Part shown: one piece after another, positions 20,256 to 32,689 of the stretch | How positions within the stretch are numbered: position 1 is the stretch's first letter | Layout of the letters: each line of letters opens with the position of its first letter | From: Rugalucina vietnamica | Lineage: Eukaryota > Mollusca > Bivalvia > Lucinida > Lucinidae | Direction: 5' to 3' | Assembly: GCA_964017185.1 (NCBI GenBank) | Contig: OZ024876.1 | Location: 15,129,726-15,193,725, forward strand | DNA length: 64,000 nt | Notes under the pieces: generated by a model | What the model was told of the DNA's origin: nothing | The model's input: the letters and a program-made list of their open reading frames with translations, nothing else | Databases searched by the model: none | Made by a program: the position numbers and the translations under genes

Positions 20256-20474
20256 AAAAAGGTACAAGTAGGCAATGATCAGGAAAAGGCGCAATCAGAA
20301 AGAAATTCCCACTCACAATCGAGGTTGGAAAAAACTAAATTGACAATTTGGTACTTACACTTAGAAAGCATATCGTAAACCGAGTGAGCAGCTATTTCCC
20401 AATAGGCGGCCACTCAGTTACCCGAACTTAACTAAAGGTTCAAACAGCACAACAATTCGACTCCAAACTATAAA
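20256..20474 (-). repeat. Short solo Rep-A copy in R1
   Basis: Begins AAAAGGTACAAGTAGGCAAT and ends CTCCAAACTATAAA. R4 (about 42025-42058, ...CTTATTAATTGCTTAA...) is the empty site. It shows that a Rep-A arm of about 220-240 bp can exist alone. Confidence 0.7.
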
Positions 20475-21331
20475 GTGCTTAATGAAGGCGACATGAGCCG
20501 CGATGGGAGAAGAAAACCCCTGTCTTAGGGTTTCCGACTATCTCTGACACAGACTGTGCTGTATAACTGCATGTTTTGGTCAAAGACTTGAAATTTCAGA
20601 TTGTACTATTCGTGAAGCGAAAACAAATGTTGATTGTGTATCAGCGTCTTCGATTATTTGCATGTACACAAAGCAGGATTTCTCTTAATTAAAGTGGCAT
20701 TATGTTTAGTTGCGTGAGTTGTTTAGAGAGATGTTGATGACATTTGTTTATCTAATTCAAGCAGCTAACCCAACTGACTCAATAAGTAGCAGCCTCATCT
20801 TCCATAAACGGAAATGCCTGCCTTAACAATCAAGACAAAATGGTCACATTGGTGATACAATGATACTGGACATTGATCAACTGTCCCCAAAAGACTTGCC
20901 CACAATCAGTGTTGTTAAGTATACGGACTGTACATAACGGCATGACCTGCATTGTTTGTCGTCAATATAAAGCAAACACTAATATTACAAAACAGAAAGG
21001 GAAATGAAAACGTTGTCGTTTAATTCTGTTTTAAGCAACGGCAAAGGTATTATTGTTTTAAAACCTAAACTACTGCCTTAGTCTAAAACTAAGTCATGTA
21101 TTATTAACATGAACGAGGCGAATGATGGGTTAAGTGAACTAGAGGTTTATAATTAGTTCTTAAGCTCATGGGTGAACCCATTTCTTATATAACATGATCA
21201 TTGTACATGATCGAAAAAGTCTAAAATACATCTGTAATTATATGAAGACAAAGGTATTATGAGGTATTTTAAAACAGAGACATGTTTCTAAATGAAACAA
21301 GAAATCATGAAAGTCATTAATATCAAAGATT

Positions 21332-22110
21332 AAAATATAATTGTTAGATCCTTTGGAAGCAGTAAAAACATTCAAAGAGAGGTGGGCCATATTGTACAAT
21401 TTCGGGTAATGAACCTTCATCAGTGACCCTTTACAAAACTGGCAGCGAAAGCCATACATTCATGATTGCTGCAATTTCAAGAATTTTCACCAGTATAGCC
21501 TAAATCAAAGACTTATATTCCCAAAGCGGCCAAATATGCAAAATTCTGTTAAGATGATGATCCGTTACGTACAGAATATTTGAAATACTCCAAATATCTT
21601 CACTGATCTCAAAGGATCAAAAGAATAATATAATTCTGCACTATGGATGATGTACGGGGAGACTTTTTAGGGCCGCCACACGGCACAACACCAGCTGCAG
21701 TAATAGCAAATAAAATATAATTGTTAGATCCTATGGAAGCAGTAAAAACATTCAAAGAGAGGTGGGCCATATTGTACAATTTCGGGTAATGAACCCTTAT
21801 CAGTGACCCTTTACAAAACTGGCAGCGAAAGCCATACATTCATGATGCTGCAATTTCAAGAATTTCACCAGTATAGTCTAAATCAAAGACTTATATTCTC
21901 AAAGCGGCCAAATATGCAAAATTCTGTTAAGATGATGATCCGTTACGTACAGAATATTTGAAATACTCCAAATATCTTCACTGATCTCAAAGGATCAAAA
22001 GAATAATATAATCTGCACTATGGATGATGTACGGGGAGACTTTTTAGGGCCGCCACACGGCACAAACCAGCTGCAGTAATAGCAAATAAAATATAATTGT
22101 TAGATCCTGT
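21332..22110 (-). repeat. 376-380 bp tandem repeat, two units plus a partial
   Basis: AAAATATAATTGTTAGATCC begins at 21332, 21712 and 22088, giving periods of 380 and 376 bp. Units end with GGGCCGCCACACGGCACAA...GCTGCAGTAATAGCAAAT. R3 and R4 lack the array at this place (32205-32240, 43079-43100), so it is an insertion in R1. Related units occur at 60532-61583 and, singly, at 37288-37638. Confidence 0.85.
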
Positions 22111-23329
22111 TTCTAAATAAAACAAGAAATCATGAAAGTCATTAATATCACAAGCACTGGTTCTAAATGAAACAAGAAATAATGAAAGTCATTAACATCA
22201 AAAGCACTGTGCATGAACTGATTTTCATATTACTGGAATCCCTTAGGCATGAATGGGAGATAAAAGCTAGTTCTATTCATTCTTTGCACACAACGTTTTG
22301 GTGGTATCTTAAAAAGTGAGACACGCAAATTAGTTCAGTCAAAAGCCTATGAAGGTGCCCCATTCATTCTACTTTTGGTTCAGTAAAAAAGGTGGTTCGA
22401 AAGTTCAACGAAAACAGAAAGGGTAAGCACCGGCTGACTGTCTAGCAGGCTTCTATGGGCGTCTTTAAACACAGATCAATTGTTTTTATTTCTGAGAAAT
22501 GAGGAAAATTAATGTAGTAGTAAATAAGATAGAAGTAGCTAAGATGAATTATCAAATTGACCATAATTAGTTCACTAGAGATCGTAGCCATATCAAAAGA
22601 AATGACAAAATCTTAAAACAAAGTTGCAGTTAAAGACATTTAATGTTCCAATTAAATTTGAGCACATGGGGTAGCTGTTATCATTGCTCATCGTTAAGCA
22701 ATAAATCGAATGCCTTCTTTAGATAAACCAGATACGTATACATGTTATTGTTCCATAAACACATGAGTAGACTTAATATCCGTTTCGTCAAAAAACAAAA
22801 TCCATTGTATAGCTCGGCAAATGGGTCACTGTATGGGCGTCAACTTAAATATTCATATCTGGGCGTGGTCGGCTAGTCCATCTGTTCAAGTAGGGGGTTT
22901 ATAGGGAAATCGAACTCAGTCAGCCTGGACCGCTGTCACATATTTACCGTTAGAAATTAGCTACCTGTATTTTGTCCAATCCACTGAATTAGACAAACTC
23001 AAATTTCATTCTTATTTTGTAACGGAAAACATGTGAGTTGAATCTTTTAACTGTACACCTTTAGTTCTTACCCAAGTCAAAGGTAGACCATACCCAATAA
23101 CGTATTCATGAGGTAACGCCCATACAGTGACCTATTTGCCGAGCTATACACGGTAACTTACTAGAAACTAAAATACGTCTGTAATTAAATACAGAAGAAA
23201 GGAACGGCATATTAGTGTCCGGAGATATTTAACTGAGGCTGATTCCTTCACAAAACAGGAAATAAAGTGGAAGTAAGTCTGACCACACTACCATATGTAA
23301 ATTTCGTTTTTTCTACACTTCAAATTGAA

Positions 23330-23398
23330 CAAGGAATCGAATAAAAGCAATTAGAAAAAAAGTTTGAATACTTTTTCATTGACAGCGATCATCCTTAA
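23330..23398. repeat. Fragment of the 34897-type TIR element
   Basis: AAAGTTTGAATACTTTTTCATTGACAGCGATCATCCTT is nearly the same as the right end of the element at 34897-35804. The left end is missing. AAGTCTGACC occurs on both sides (about 23274 and 23396). Confidence 0.5.
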
Positions 23399-24598
23399 GT
23401 CTGACCTTCAAAGGCACTGTGCACGAAATGATTCTCATATTTAATTTTTTAATGGAATCTCTTACGCATGAGTGGGGGATAAAAACGAGTTCGATTAATT
23501 GCACAGGACGAGAATACAGTTCTGTCTGAATCTTAAAACATGGGACACGAAAGTAATTTTTAGTCGAATAAAGACAATTGAGTGTGGTTCAAAAGTTCAA
23601 AGAAAACAGAAAGAGTATACACTGACTGGCCTGGTGGCTTTTGTGGGTGTCTATTTGTATAGATAAATCGTTTATGTTACTGAGATATTAGGAATATTAC
23701 TGTACTGGTAATATAAAGAGCAAGTAATAAAGCTATATTATCAATTTGGCCATAACGGGTGTTTAGAGATCGTAGTCGTATTGAAACAATCTCAAGGGAA
23801 AGTCGAAATGAAAAACATTTAATGCCCCTATTATATTTTAGGCACTTGGAAAGCTGTTATCGTTTATTGCACGTCGTTGGATCCATTAAATGGACGAAAA
23901 CATACGTGCATGTTAGTTGTGAGGGCTTGTCTATGCATCTGTCGTTCGTTTCATCCGGCTGCTTATTATTTTTGTTCAGTGCAGGTTTTCATTGGTGCCA
24001 CTTCCTAATCAATTAATCTTAAGGGCGCAACTGAAAGCGCCTTTATTTCAACAATCCTTTCAATCTTTCTAAAAAATAATTGCAGATGTAACCAATGATC
24101 AGTTGGTAGCATTAAATAATGATTTACAACGTTTAACGTCACAAACGCCAATGCATGTCATGTTGTCTCTTGGTGCATTTTTTGCTATATAGGACCGTTG
24201 CAATATTCTGGCGAGGCTAAGACATTGTCGGGAAACAAAGTCCGTGTAAGCTATCATTTGTGTACATAACGGTGACGTCACAGATTGATTTAACTCTTCG
24301 GACTGAACCCAATTTCGGAAAATGCGTGGAGCCGCTTGCGTAAGTTTTTTTTTTTTTTATTTATTTTTATTTTTTTATTTTTTTATATATTTTTTAAATT
24401 CTTGATCTATCCTATCATATGCAGCAATACATTCTTAATTCTATAAGTGTTAAAGTTTGAATAGCATTTTATTTTCTGGTCGTTGAGATATCACAGCGAG
24501 AACTTTATTGTCGCGAAGTGTTCTTATTGAAGACAAATGTTTAGTTGAAAGCGCATATCGCTAAATAATGTTCACATTACGCTGCATTTGATAGGCTA

Positions 24599-25962
24599 CA
24601 GGGTGTTAAGAAAGTTCGAAGACATTGTAATATTCCTTATAAGTTCATAAAGAATAATAACACAATCTCAAAAATCAACACAATTAAAATATCAGTTTGC
24701 ACAGTATAAAAGAACTTTTACAACTTCTGTTTTGACTGCTTTATATTACAATTTCTAGGTCAGGGTGTCACAGGTTGCCACATTCTCTATGAGATTTGTG
24801 TAAAAGGGGATGGCATATTAAACATAATTTAAACTATTCACAATACAAATCAAGGAGCATAAAATAACTTTAAGTGATAGCCAATATCCAAATAACATCA
24901 CCATGAACATAATAGTTATTTGTAGATAGTTTAGAACATATTATTTTTCATCAGATTTTCGATCAGAAAAGCTGTGGGTGTTTTGATAGGGGGTAGGGGT
25001 AATTATAACTTAAGGGAAACAAAAAAATGAAGCAAATTATTAACATAAAAATATTTCATATTAAGTAGTAAGTGTCTGCAGGATAGTGAACAGAATTATT
25101 AAAAGTGTTTATTTCTAGATTATGTGGTTAAAATTTATCATACATTAAGGACATTAAGGTTGACCCCAAAAAATTGCAAAAATAGGGTAAAATGACGAAA
25201 AATTGGGAATTTTATTAACAATACAACTTTTTTTACTGGCATGGGCACCGTAAACCGCACCAATACACACACCTGTATCAAATATTACCACGCAAATCTG
25301 AATAAACTACTGTATGTTTATGTAATAGTCAAAATAATGACCTTTTTTAACGCAAAATTTCATGTTGACGAAAGTGAGGGACAAGCTAAGGTATAACATG
25401 TTTTTCATTAAGTTTTGTTAAAACATAATGAAGGGGCGTCATCATAAATGAGGTTCCGTTTTGCCACAACATATCTTATAGCATTATATTAGAAAAGGAA
25501 ATAACAATAACCATGCAGTTTGAAATATTCATAAACTATTTGCCTATACCCCCTACTATTTGTGGCCTATTTCAAGAATGGGGATACCCGAAGACTTTGC
25601 TGAGCATTTCTTTAAAGTTTACAAGGCAACAGGAAATTTTGTGACTCAAATTAGTTTAAAACATTCTAGACAATATTTGTAATCATTCAATGTGAATCCA
25701 CTGGTATTGGAAATTGAATAGTTTCTTGGACAAGCACTGGTTAAACCCGCATTTTGCATTATATGACACTCAATTCAGAAGAGGGGTCGCTTATTTCCAC
25801 ATGTATTTTTCTTATCAGTTTGCTATAAAGCAAAGTTTGGTCCATAATATCTTGTATGACATATTTTCAAGATTAAAATAACAGTTTATAATTATATCTA
25901 AATGCTTTGTTTAACACTCACTGTCATTTTGAATGATGTCTTCGAACTTTCTTAACATCCTG
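24599..25962. mobile_element. Non-autonomous TIR DNA transposon (about 1.36 kb)
   Basis: Ends CAGGGTGTTAAGAAAGTTCG and CGAACTTTCTTAACATCCTG are inverted repeats of about 27 bp, continuing into AAGACAT/ATGTCTTC. R0 at 9068-9095 has the uninterrupted site. TA is present on the left flank and TT on the right, so a decayed TA duplication is possible but not shown. The interior is AT-rich with no transposase frame. Confidence 0.75.
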
Positions 25963-26400
25963 TTCAAAATATTCTTCTTTGATATCAACAAAGCAATGCA
26001 TGATTTCCGAGTGGTACAGTTCGAACGCGTCCTTTATGATGTGAAGTTTCCATAAATGATAGCAAACACGGACTTTGTTTCCCGACACTGTAAGTGCCTC
26101 GAAATCGACAGTGTGACACTGCTAAACAAATTCACGTTTTCATTATTGTGTCAGTAATAGACTAAAGATGCCATTAATGATTGAATTACATCAAAAATGG
26201 TTACTCGCTCATAAATCATGCGACTAAAAGACTTTATTGAACGTGTAAAGGGATGAATGTCTAAAGATGTTTGAAATACAATCGTTGTTAAAGTGCCACT
26301 CTCGTCGACATAAAACCAAAATGCCTATATTTAATATAGGATTGATATAAAGGGTGTTCAAAGAAACAGTTTCAGATATAGATTAGCTATTAGAGATTCA

Positions 26401-27126
26401 CTACGAGGACCGAACAACTAACTAAATGTTATGAACCACTGAAAAGGTACAAGTAGGCAAAGATCAGGAAAAGGCGCAATCAGGATCAGGAAGAAGCTGA
26501 AGGCGAGGTTAGGATTCTGTAAAACCGGTTTAAGCCCCCCAGTTATTTATAACTGACCGTTCCGAGGCGGTACTGCTGTGGTGGTTCACATTTATCTAAT
26601 TTCTTCTAATTATGAGTTTCATGTTGCATGACTTTGTGGCCACCCGAATATAATTTGGCTGTTCACTTAGCCCTCTGCATTTTACTTGTTCTGTCCAAGC
26701 TAGCACTGTGACCACCTTACTTCAATAGCTGCTCACCCTGCTTTCCGTTATACATGTTACATGTTGGTACAGTATTTTCTTAACATGATTTACCTTATTT
26801 CTTGTTTATATTTGTGTATAAATGAACTACTGCAGAAGCTGAGGGCGAGGTTAGGGTCCTGTTAAATCGGTTTAAGCCCGCCAGTAATTTTATATTACTG
26901 ATCGTTCCCAGGCGATACTTCTGTGGTGGTTCTTATTGTTTTATGTCAAGTTGGTGTTAAAATCTTTGTGTGCTGTTGGCGCCTTATCATATTTATCATA
27001 TATCAAAGTCCTAAAGCCAATGCAAATATTGTTTTGGACATGAGATAAATGCTAATGCAATAATTTTGCAAATTTTGCACTATTAGCATTAGATTGGACA
27101 ATAGCTACAAAACATTTTAAATTTGT
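26401..27126. repeat. Rep-A cluster, partly degenerate
   Basis: Two partial Rep-A copies (CAGAAGCTGAGGGCGAGGTT at about 26829; GTTATTTATAACTGACCG at about 26540) flank a diverged stretch at 26590-26820. The last 120 bp (27005-27126) are AT-rich and unassigned. Confidence 0.6.
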
Positions 27127-28038
27127 GATTCACATACTTTATGAGCTTCTCTATAGGTTTGGTAAGATTTATTCGCAGACAAAGAGGTTATTATTAACGT
27201 CATTAATCCACCATTACGCAAAGTTTCGTATTTTCAAAATGTGAAGAAATGGCACTTAGAATCTAATTGACCATCCGTCGGAAATTTCCACAGATGCATA
27301 AATGACGTCGTAATTTGTTTATAGATTAGAAATAATTCACGAGAGGATGGAGTCTATGAAAACGTACAAGTAGGCAAAGATCAGGAAAAGGCGCAATCAG
27401 AAAAGATTCCCACTCCAAAAACCGAGATGAGAAAAAACTAAATTAACCATCAGGTACTTATACCATCAAAACATATCGTAAGCCGAATGGGCAGCTATTT
27501 TCCCAATAGGTGGCCACTCAGTTACCTAAACTTAACTTAAAATATGAAAACATACATAAGGCGCCAACAGCACAAAAATTTGAAACACCAAGACATAAAA
27601 CGAAAGAACCACCACAGAAGTATCGCCTTGGAAGCCCATCAACCTCATTAAAAAGGTACAAGTAGGTAATGATCAGGAAAAGGCGCAATCAGAAAGAAAA
27701 TCCCACTCCAAAAACCGAGGTGGGAGAAAAACTTAATTGACAATTAGGTATTTATACTTAGAAAACATATCGTAAGCCGAGTGAGCAGCCATTTCCCAAT
27801 AGGCGGCCACTCAGTTACCCGAACTAAACTAAAACAACGAAAACGGACATAAGGTCCAAACAGCACAACAATCGACTGCAAACCATAAATTGCTTAATGA
27901 AGGCGACATGAGCCGCGATGGGAGAAGAAAAACCCTGTCTTGGGGTTTCCGACTATCCCTTATACAGACTGTGCTGTATAACTATATGTTTTGGCCAAAG
28001 ACTTGAAATTTCAGATTTAAAAAAGAGGGATTGTATTA
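27127..28038. repeat. Macro-repeat copy R2 (first blocks only) with two Rep-A copies
   Basis: 27127-27360 is nearly identical to R1 20007-20240 (ACTTTATGAGCTTCTCTATAGG, GTCGGAAATTTCCACAGATG). Two direct Rep-A copies follow (starting GTACAAGTAGGCAAAGATC at 27365 and GTACAAGTAGGTAATG at 27656). The block GACATGAGCCGCGATGGGAG (27905) then runs up to the TA-flanked insertion at 28041. Confidence 0.75.
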
Positions 28039-28734
28039 TACAGTAATTTATCCGGTTTCGAATCTTATCCAGTTCCGAACCAAGTGGTCGTATCGTCACG
28101 AACTACACAGCAGCTGTTCAATTAAAAAACAAATATTTTGTATGGTCATGAAGTCCATCTTTTTCTCTTCCTCTGAACGAAGTCAGATTTTGAAAACTTA
28201 TCTCTATGCTAAAAATAAATCTGTTCTTCGAGATGACCTGTCGAATTAGAATGTATATTGCACTTGTGTAATTATCCGCAAGGTGCAAGTTTCCGCAAAA
28301 TGCATGACCATGGAACATAATTTTTTTACACTTTTGGTTCCAACTTGCGTTCCAACATTCATTATAACACACCAGGAAAACTGAACTTCATTTATTGATT
28401 TTCTGTTGCGTAGGAGCTTGTTAATTTTATCTACCAATTTAGCTAGTTTCGGGTCAGTAAAAATCAATTGTGTCGACATAGCACATGTACTCGTAAATCT
28501 ATTAGTATCGCAGTATTTAAACCTAAAGGAACTGAGGAGGGAGTGTTTAAATCCCAGTCAGTATTTTATTTGATGTGTGTGTTTGTGTGTGCGTGCGTGC
28601 GTGCGTGTGTGCTTGCATGTTGCCACAATACCACAGTCTTTCATTTGCAATGCAGTTTGTTTGAATTGATGCTTAACGCTATGGTCATGTCAGGATTTTG
28701 CCCCCCCCCCCCATTTTATGGAACTTGTGCCCAA

Positions 28735-29005
28735 AGTTCTCACCGCTGTGTCTGGTGTGGGTTCGAACCCCGCTCTGGCCATGTGAGACAAACCAAGTTC
28801 TGCTTGCGAGTGTGTCAGGTGGTTTTGTTTTTCTCGGGGTTCTCCCGTTTTCGTCCCACCTACTGATTGGCGCGTCTCATATGTTTTTCGCCAGAAACAG
28901 TGTTGTTGCTCCTGTAAACGTCTGTCCGTTCCGTAGCCGTCTGTTCTGCATACGCTCGGATATACACTGTGTGTTATCATACCTAAGTTATATATACATT
29001 TAACT
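28735..29005 (+). mobile_element. SINE-like element (tRNA-type B box)
   Basis: TGGGTTCGAACCCCGCTCTGG resembles a pol III B box. It is followed by a body (CGCCAGAAACAGTGTTGTTG, CTGTCCGTTCCGTAGCCGTC) that I recall as a dispersed mollusc repeat. Frames of 101-132 codons on both strands here are just open stretches of this repeat. Confidence 0.5.
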
Positions 29006-29555
29006 CGAGCTAAGTTAAAACACCTTCTCCAAGAAATAAGAAATAAGTGAGCGTTGGTGTAAAATCGTCTCAAAATTGTTCATAATGGCTATTGCTAATG
29101 TCGTACGTCTCACGTGGATAATAATACTCATTGCAAATTATATTTTCCATGTATTTTGCACGACTTTTTGTATTCAACGGTATATCACTTTGTATTCTTA
29201 CTATGTGTTGCACTGTTCATATATGCCATCATACATGTTTTGTATTATGTCCTCATGGGCTTGTTAGCCTACTGGAATCGAAATAAACTATGTTCTATGT
29301 TCTATGTTGTTACGATAAATGGTCTTCCAGACATGATATTCACTGTTGACCATGGACGTAAAACAGCCACTCAAGCAAATAATCAAACTCAAACAAAACA
29401 TTTTTTTTTTGTATTTTGGAGAAAAAGTTCTTTAATATTTAACCATATATATGCATGGCGGTCATCTTGTTCATATGATTAGAATCATTAGCTAGGATAA
29501 CTGATCATCCGATATGACCTTAGCTGTTAACCGTTGATGTTAAGCACAAGCTCAG

Positions 29556-29730
29556 GCTGAGACCGCGGTGGTCAAGTGGTAGTGTCGGACTGGATTCCCT
29601 GGTGTTCCGTGTTGTGTGTTTGGGCAAGACACATTTACTCCATTGTTCATACCCAGGCTGCAGTAGCTCCATCTCGGCCTGACTGAAAACTGGGACGTTA
29701 AACCTCCAATCAAACAAACTTAAGCAAACC
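29556..29730 (+). mobile_element. tRNA-derived SINE
   Basis: The head has an A-box-like TGGTCAAGTGGTAGTG. The body has GTTTGGGCAAGACACATTTACT, a motif typical of V-type animal SINEs. The tail is GGGACGTTAAACCTCCAATC followed by AAAC repeats. No clear flanking duplication was found. Confidence 0.6.
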
Positions 29731-29765
29731 AAATCAGCAATCAAAAACGTTTTTGTCAGACATCG

Positions 29766-29990
29766 AGGGTGGAACCTCCTTGGCCCAGTGGTAGAGTTCA
29801 TGAATTCGGAGGGAGTGGTCCTGGGTTCAGTATCTAACTCTGCCTTGTAGTGTCACTCTGAGTAAGGCGCTTTCAATTCCCCCTAAAGTACAAGTTACTG
29901 AGAAAGCGATGGTTCCTTGCCGACATGAATCGAAACTTATTTATTGGATGTTAAGCATTAACTCAACAAACAAAGGAGAACCAGTTTGTC
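29766..29990 (+). mobile_element. tRNA-derived SINE, second family
   Basis: A-box-like TGGCCCAGTGGTAGAG and B-box-like GGTTCAGTATC are 45 bp apart, as in a tRNA head. The body has GTCACTCTGAGTAAGGCGC, and the tail has GGATGTTAAGCATTAACTC followed by AACAAAC. It lies directly after the previous SINE. Confidence 0.6.
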
Positions 29991-31699
29991 CGAGTAACCA
30001 AGCCGATATACCTACACCTTGAATTACCATTGTTCATCTCGTCCAAGTCATTGCTGCAGCTATAAGGGAGCAACCATTTGAATTTTAAGAGGGGGGGGGA
30101 GGTGGCTGGAAGCTGTTTCCGGGCCTGAATATTATTTTTCTCTCACGACGCGGTCTTTTTATAGGTATATACAATGTATTACAACAATACGTAATGTAGT
30201 AAAATAGAATTTACTCCGTCCAAGATATGTTTTTCGGCCAAAATTGGATCCTGTTTTTTATTCAAAATATCTTACACCCCCCGCTCCCCCCCCCCCATAA
30301 TAAAAATCAAATGGTCGTTTCCTTACGCAGATGAGTCTTTGTGCAGTCGATCTGCATCGCGAACAAAACATGCTGTCTGGATTTCTAGTCTAGTTGACAT
30401 ACTCCTTTTGTGCAACATTAAAGCTGTGTTTGAAATTCAATGTTAAACAAACAGGTGAAAGTTAAACTCATAAAACATCAACAACAAAACAAACAAACAA
30501 ACAAACAAAAATGAAAATAACTAATGCACAGCCCATGATTACCAGCACTTAACTGCAAAAATCTGGAACCAGTTACGCCATTATCGACTTAGAACATGTA
30601 TTTGTTTTCGATTGACGCCAATATCCAGAACGTAAGTTATACGTCGTATACATGTACACAGTTTTTGGACACTTTTACTATCTGAAATGTTAAACTGTGT
30701 GTAATTCTTGTTTTATAAAGAAGTAATGAAGCTACAAAATCAAAATCATAACGAAACAGCGCCAGTGAGTTTCTTGTTTAAAAATTATCGCAAGTGATTC
30801 GGAACTGGACAAATGATTCGGAACTGGATAAATTGGTGGTCTCCTTCAAAGCCATCGTGTGGCACACAGAATATTCACAATTAATCAGATCGAAGTTCAT
30901 TATTTAGAAGAAGGATTATACTTTCTAATGGTAAGGTCGAAACCTAATTTGCACTGAGCAATTATCTGGAAACCACTTCGAAAAAAAAAGTGACCCGGAA
31001 CTGGATAATTTACTGTACGTGAAACGAAAACAAATGTTGATTGTAACAGCCACTCATTTACCCGAACTTTACTAAAACAATGAAAACGTACAAACGGTTC
31101 AACAGCACAAAAAATCGACTCCAAACCATAAATTGCTTAATGAATGTGACATGAGCCGCGTTGGGAGAAGAAATGCCATGTCTTGGGGTTTCCTACTAGC
31201 TCTGACGCAGACTGCTGTATAGCCATAGGTTATGGCTAGAGACTTGAAATTTAAGATTTAGAAAAAAGAGGGATGGTTCTATTCATGAAGCGAAAACAAA
31301 TGCTGATTATGCATCAGCGTCTTCGATTTTTTGCATGTACACAAAACAGGATTTCTCTTATAAAGTGACATTATGTTTAGTTGCGTGATTTGTTTAAAGA
31401 GATGTTGAGGACTCTTGTTTATCTAATTCAAGCAGTTTGTCAATAACTCAACAAGTAGCAGCCTCATCTTCCATTAAGGGGAATGTTTGCCTTAACAATC
31501 AAGACGAAACGGTCACATTGGTAATACAATGATACAGGACATTGATCAACTGCTCTAAAGGGCTTTCCCACAATTAATGTGGTAAAGTATACGGACTGTA
31601 CGTAAGCAAACACTAATATTACAAAACAAAAAGGGAAATGAAAACGTTGTCGTTTAATTCTCTGTAAAGCAGCGACAAAGGTACATGTATAATTGTTAT

Positions 31700-31990
31700 A
31701 AAAAGGTACAAGTAGGCAAAGATCTGGAAAAGGTGCAATCAGAAAAAGATTCCCACACCAAAAACCGAGGTGGGAAAAAACCAAACAAACAATCAGGTAC
31801 TGATACCAAGAAAACATTTCGTAAGCCGAATGAGCAGCTAATTTCCCAATAGGTGGCCACTCAGTTACCTTAACTTAACTAAAAATATGAAAACACACAT
31901 AAGGCGCCAACAGCACAAAAATAAAACAAAAAGAACCACCACAGAAGTATCGACTTGGACCAATCAGTAACACACAGTTACTAAAACAAA
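31700..31990 (-). repeat. Rep-A arm in R3
   Basis: Starts AAAAAGGTACAAGTAGGC and runs through GGCCACTCAGTTACC and CCACCACAGAAGTATCGAC. Non-coding; the 117-codon minus-strand frame across it is fortuitous. Confidence 0.7.
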
Positions 31991-32689
31991 ACTAAAGCTC
32001 TGCCTTAGTCTTAAACTCAGTCATGGCGTACGTACATGTATTATTAACATAAATGAGGCGAATGATGGGTTAAGTGAACAAGAGGTTTATTATTAGTTCA
32101 TAAGCTTATGTGTGAATCTGATGCCCATTTGTTATATAACAAAACCATTGTACTTGGTCGATAAAGTCTGAAATACATCTGGAATTCTATGCAGGCAAAG
32201 GTATCATGAGGTATTTTAAAAAGGCATGTTTCTAAATGAAACAAGAAAGTCATTAACATCAAAAGCACCGTGTTTGAACTGATTTTCGTATTAATGGAAT
32301 CCCTTGGGCAATGGAAGATACAAGTTAGTTCTATTCATTCTTTGTACACATCTAGGAACAGGTTTTGTTGGTATCTTAAAAAGTGAGACCTGCAAAGGTT
32401 CAGTAAAATAAAAAAGGAGGTCCGAAAACTCATCGAAATGGCAAACACTTGCTGACTGGCTATCAGGTTTCTATGGGCGTCTTTAAACACAGATCAATTG
32501 TTTGTGTTTCTGACAAAAGTAGAAGTAGCTAAGCTGCATTATTAAATTGACCATAATAGGTTGCTTAGATATCGTAGTCATATCAAAAGAAATTACAAAA
32601 TATAAAAAAATGCAATGAAGGACATTTAAGGTTCCGATTATGCTTAAGCCCATGGGTTAGCTGTTATCATTGCTCATCGTTAAGCAGGT

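Larger units (their letters stand above)
20007..26400. repeat. Macro-repeat copy R1 (most complete)
   Basis: Blocks in order: CATACTTTATGAGCTTC (20007), GACATGAGCCGCGATGGGAG (20490), AAGGGAAATGAAAACGTTGT (20997), AGTCTAAAATACATCTG (21218), GACTTAATATCCG (22769), TTTAACTGAGGCTGATTCC (23229), GTTGGATCCATTAAATGGAC (23878), ACCAATGATCAGTTGGTAGC (24090), CTCTCGTCGACATAAAAC (26299). Insertions: Rep-A 20256-20474, 376-bp repeats 21332-22110, and a TIR element 24599-25962. Non-coding; a longest frame of 85 codons (23759-24016) is not conserved in R0 or R3. Confidence 0.75.
28041..31015. mobile_element. TA-flanked TIR element, pogo/Tc1-type ends (2975 bp), non-autonomous
   Basis: The left end CAGTAATTTATCCGGTTTCG and right end CCGGAACTGGATAATTTACTG are inverted repeats. 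TA sits directly outside both (28039-28040, 31016-31017). The motif TTATCCAGTTCCG recurs just inside the left end (28069-28082), and its complement recurs twice inside the right end (about 30798-30832), making subterminal repeats. Flanking sequence reads through as macro-repeat R2 (GAGGGA | CGTGAAACGAAAACAAATG). No transposase frame remains; the interior holds three SINE-like copies. The CAGT start and TA duplication place it in the Tc1/mariner-pogo superfamily. Confidence 0.78.

Noticed and set aside
28468-29073. Overlapping 101-132 codon frames on both strands
   Set aside because: They coincide with a SINE-like repeat and poly-C. Both strands are open at once and no conserved domain is seen.
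28740-29840. B-box and A-box motifs as tRNA genes
   Set aside because: No cloverleaf with acceptor pairing could be formed by eye. They are followed by SINE bodies and tails.
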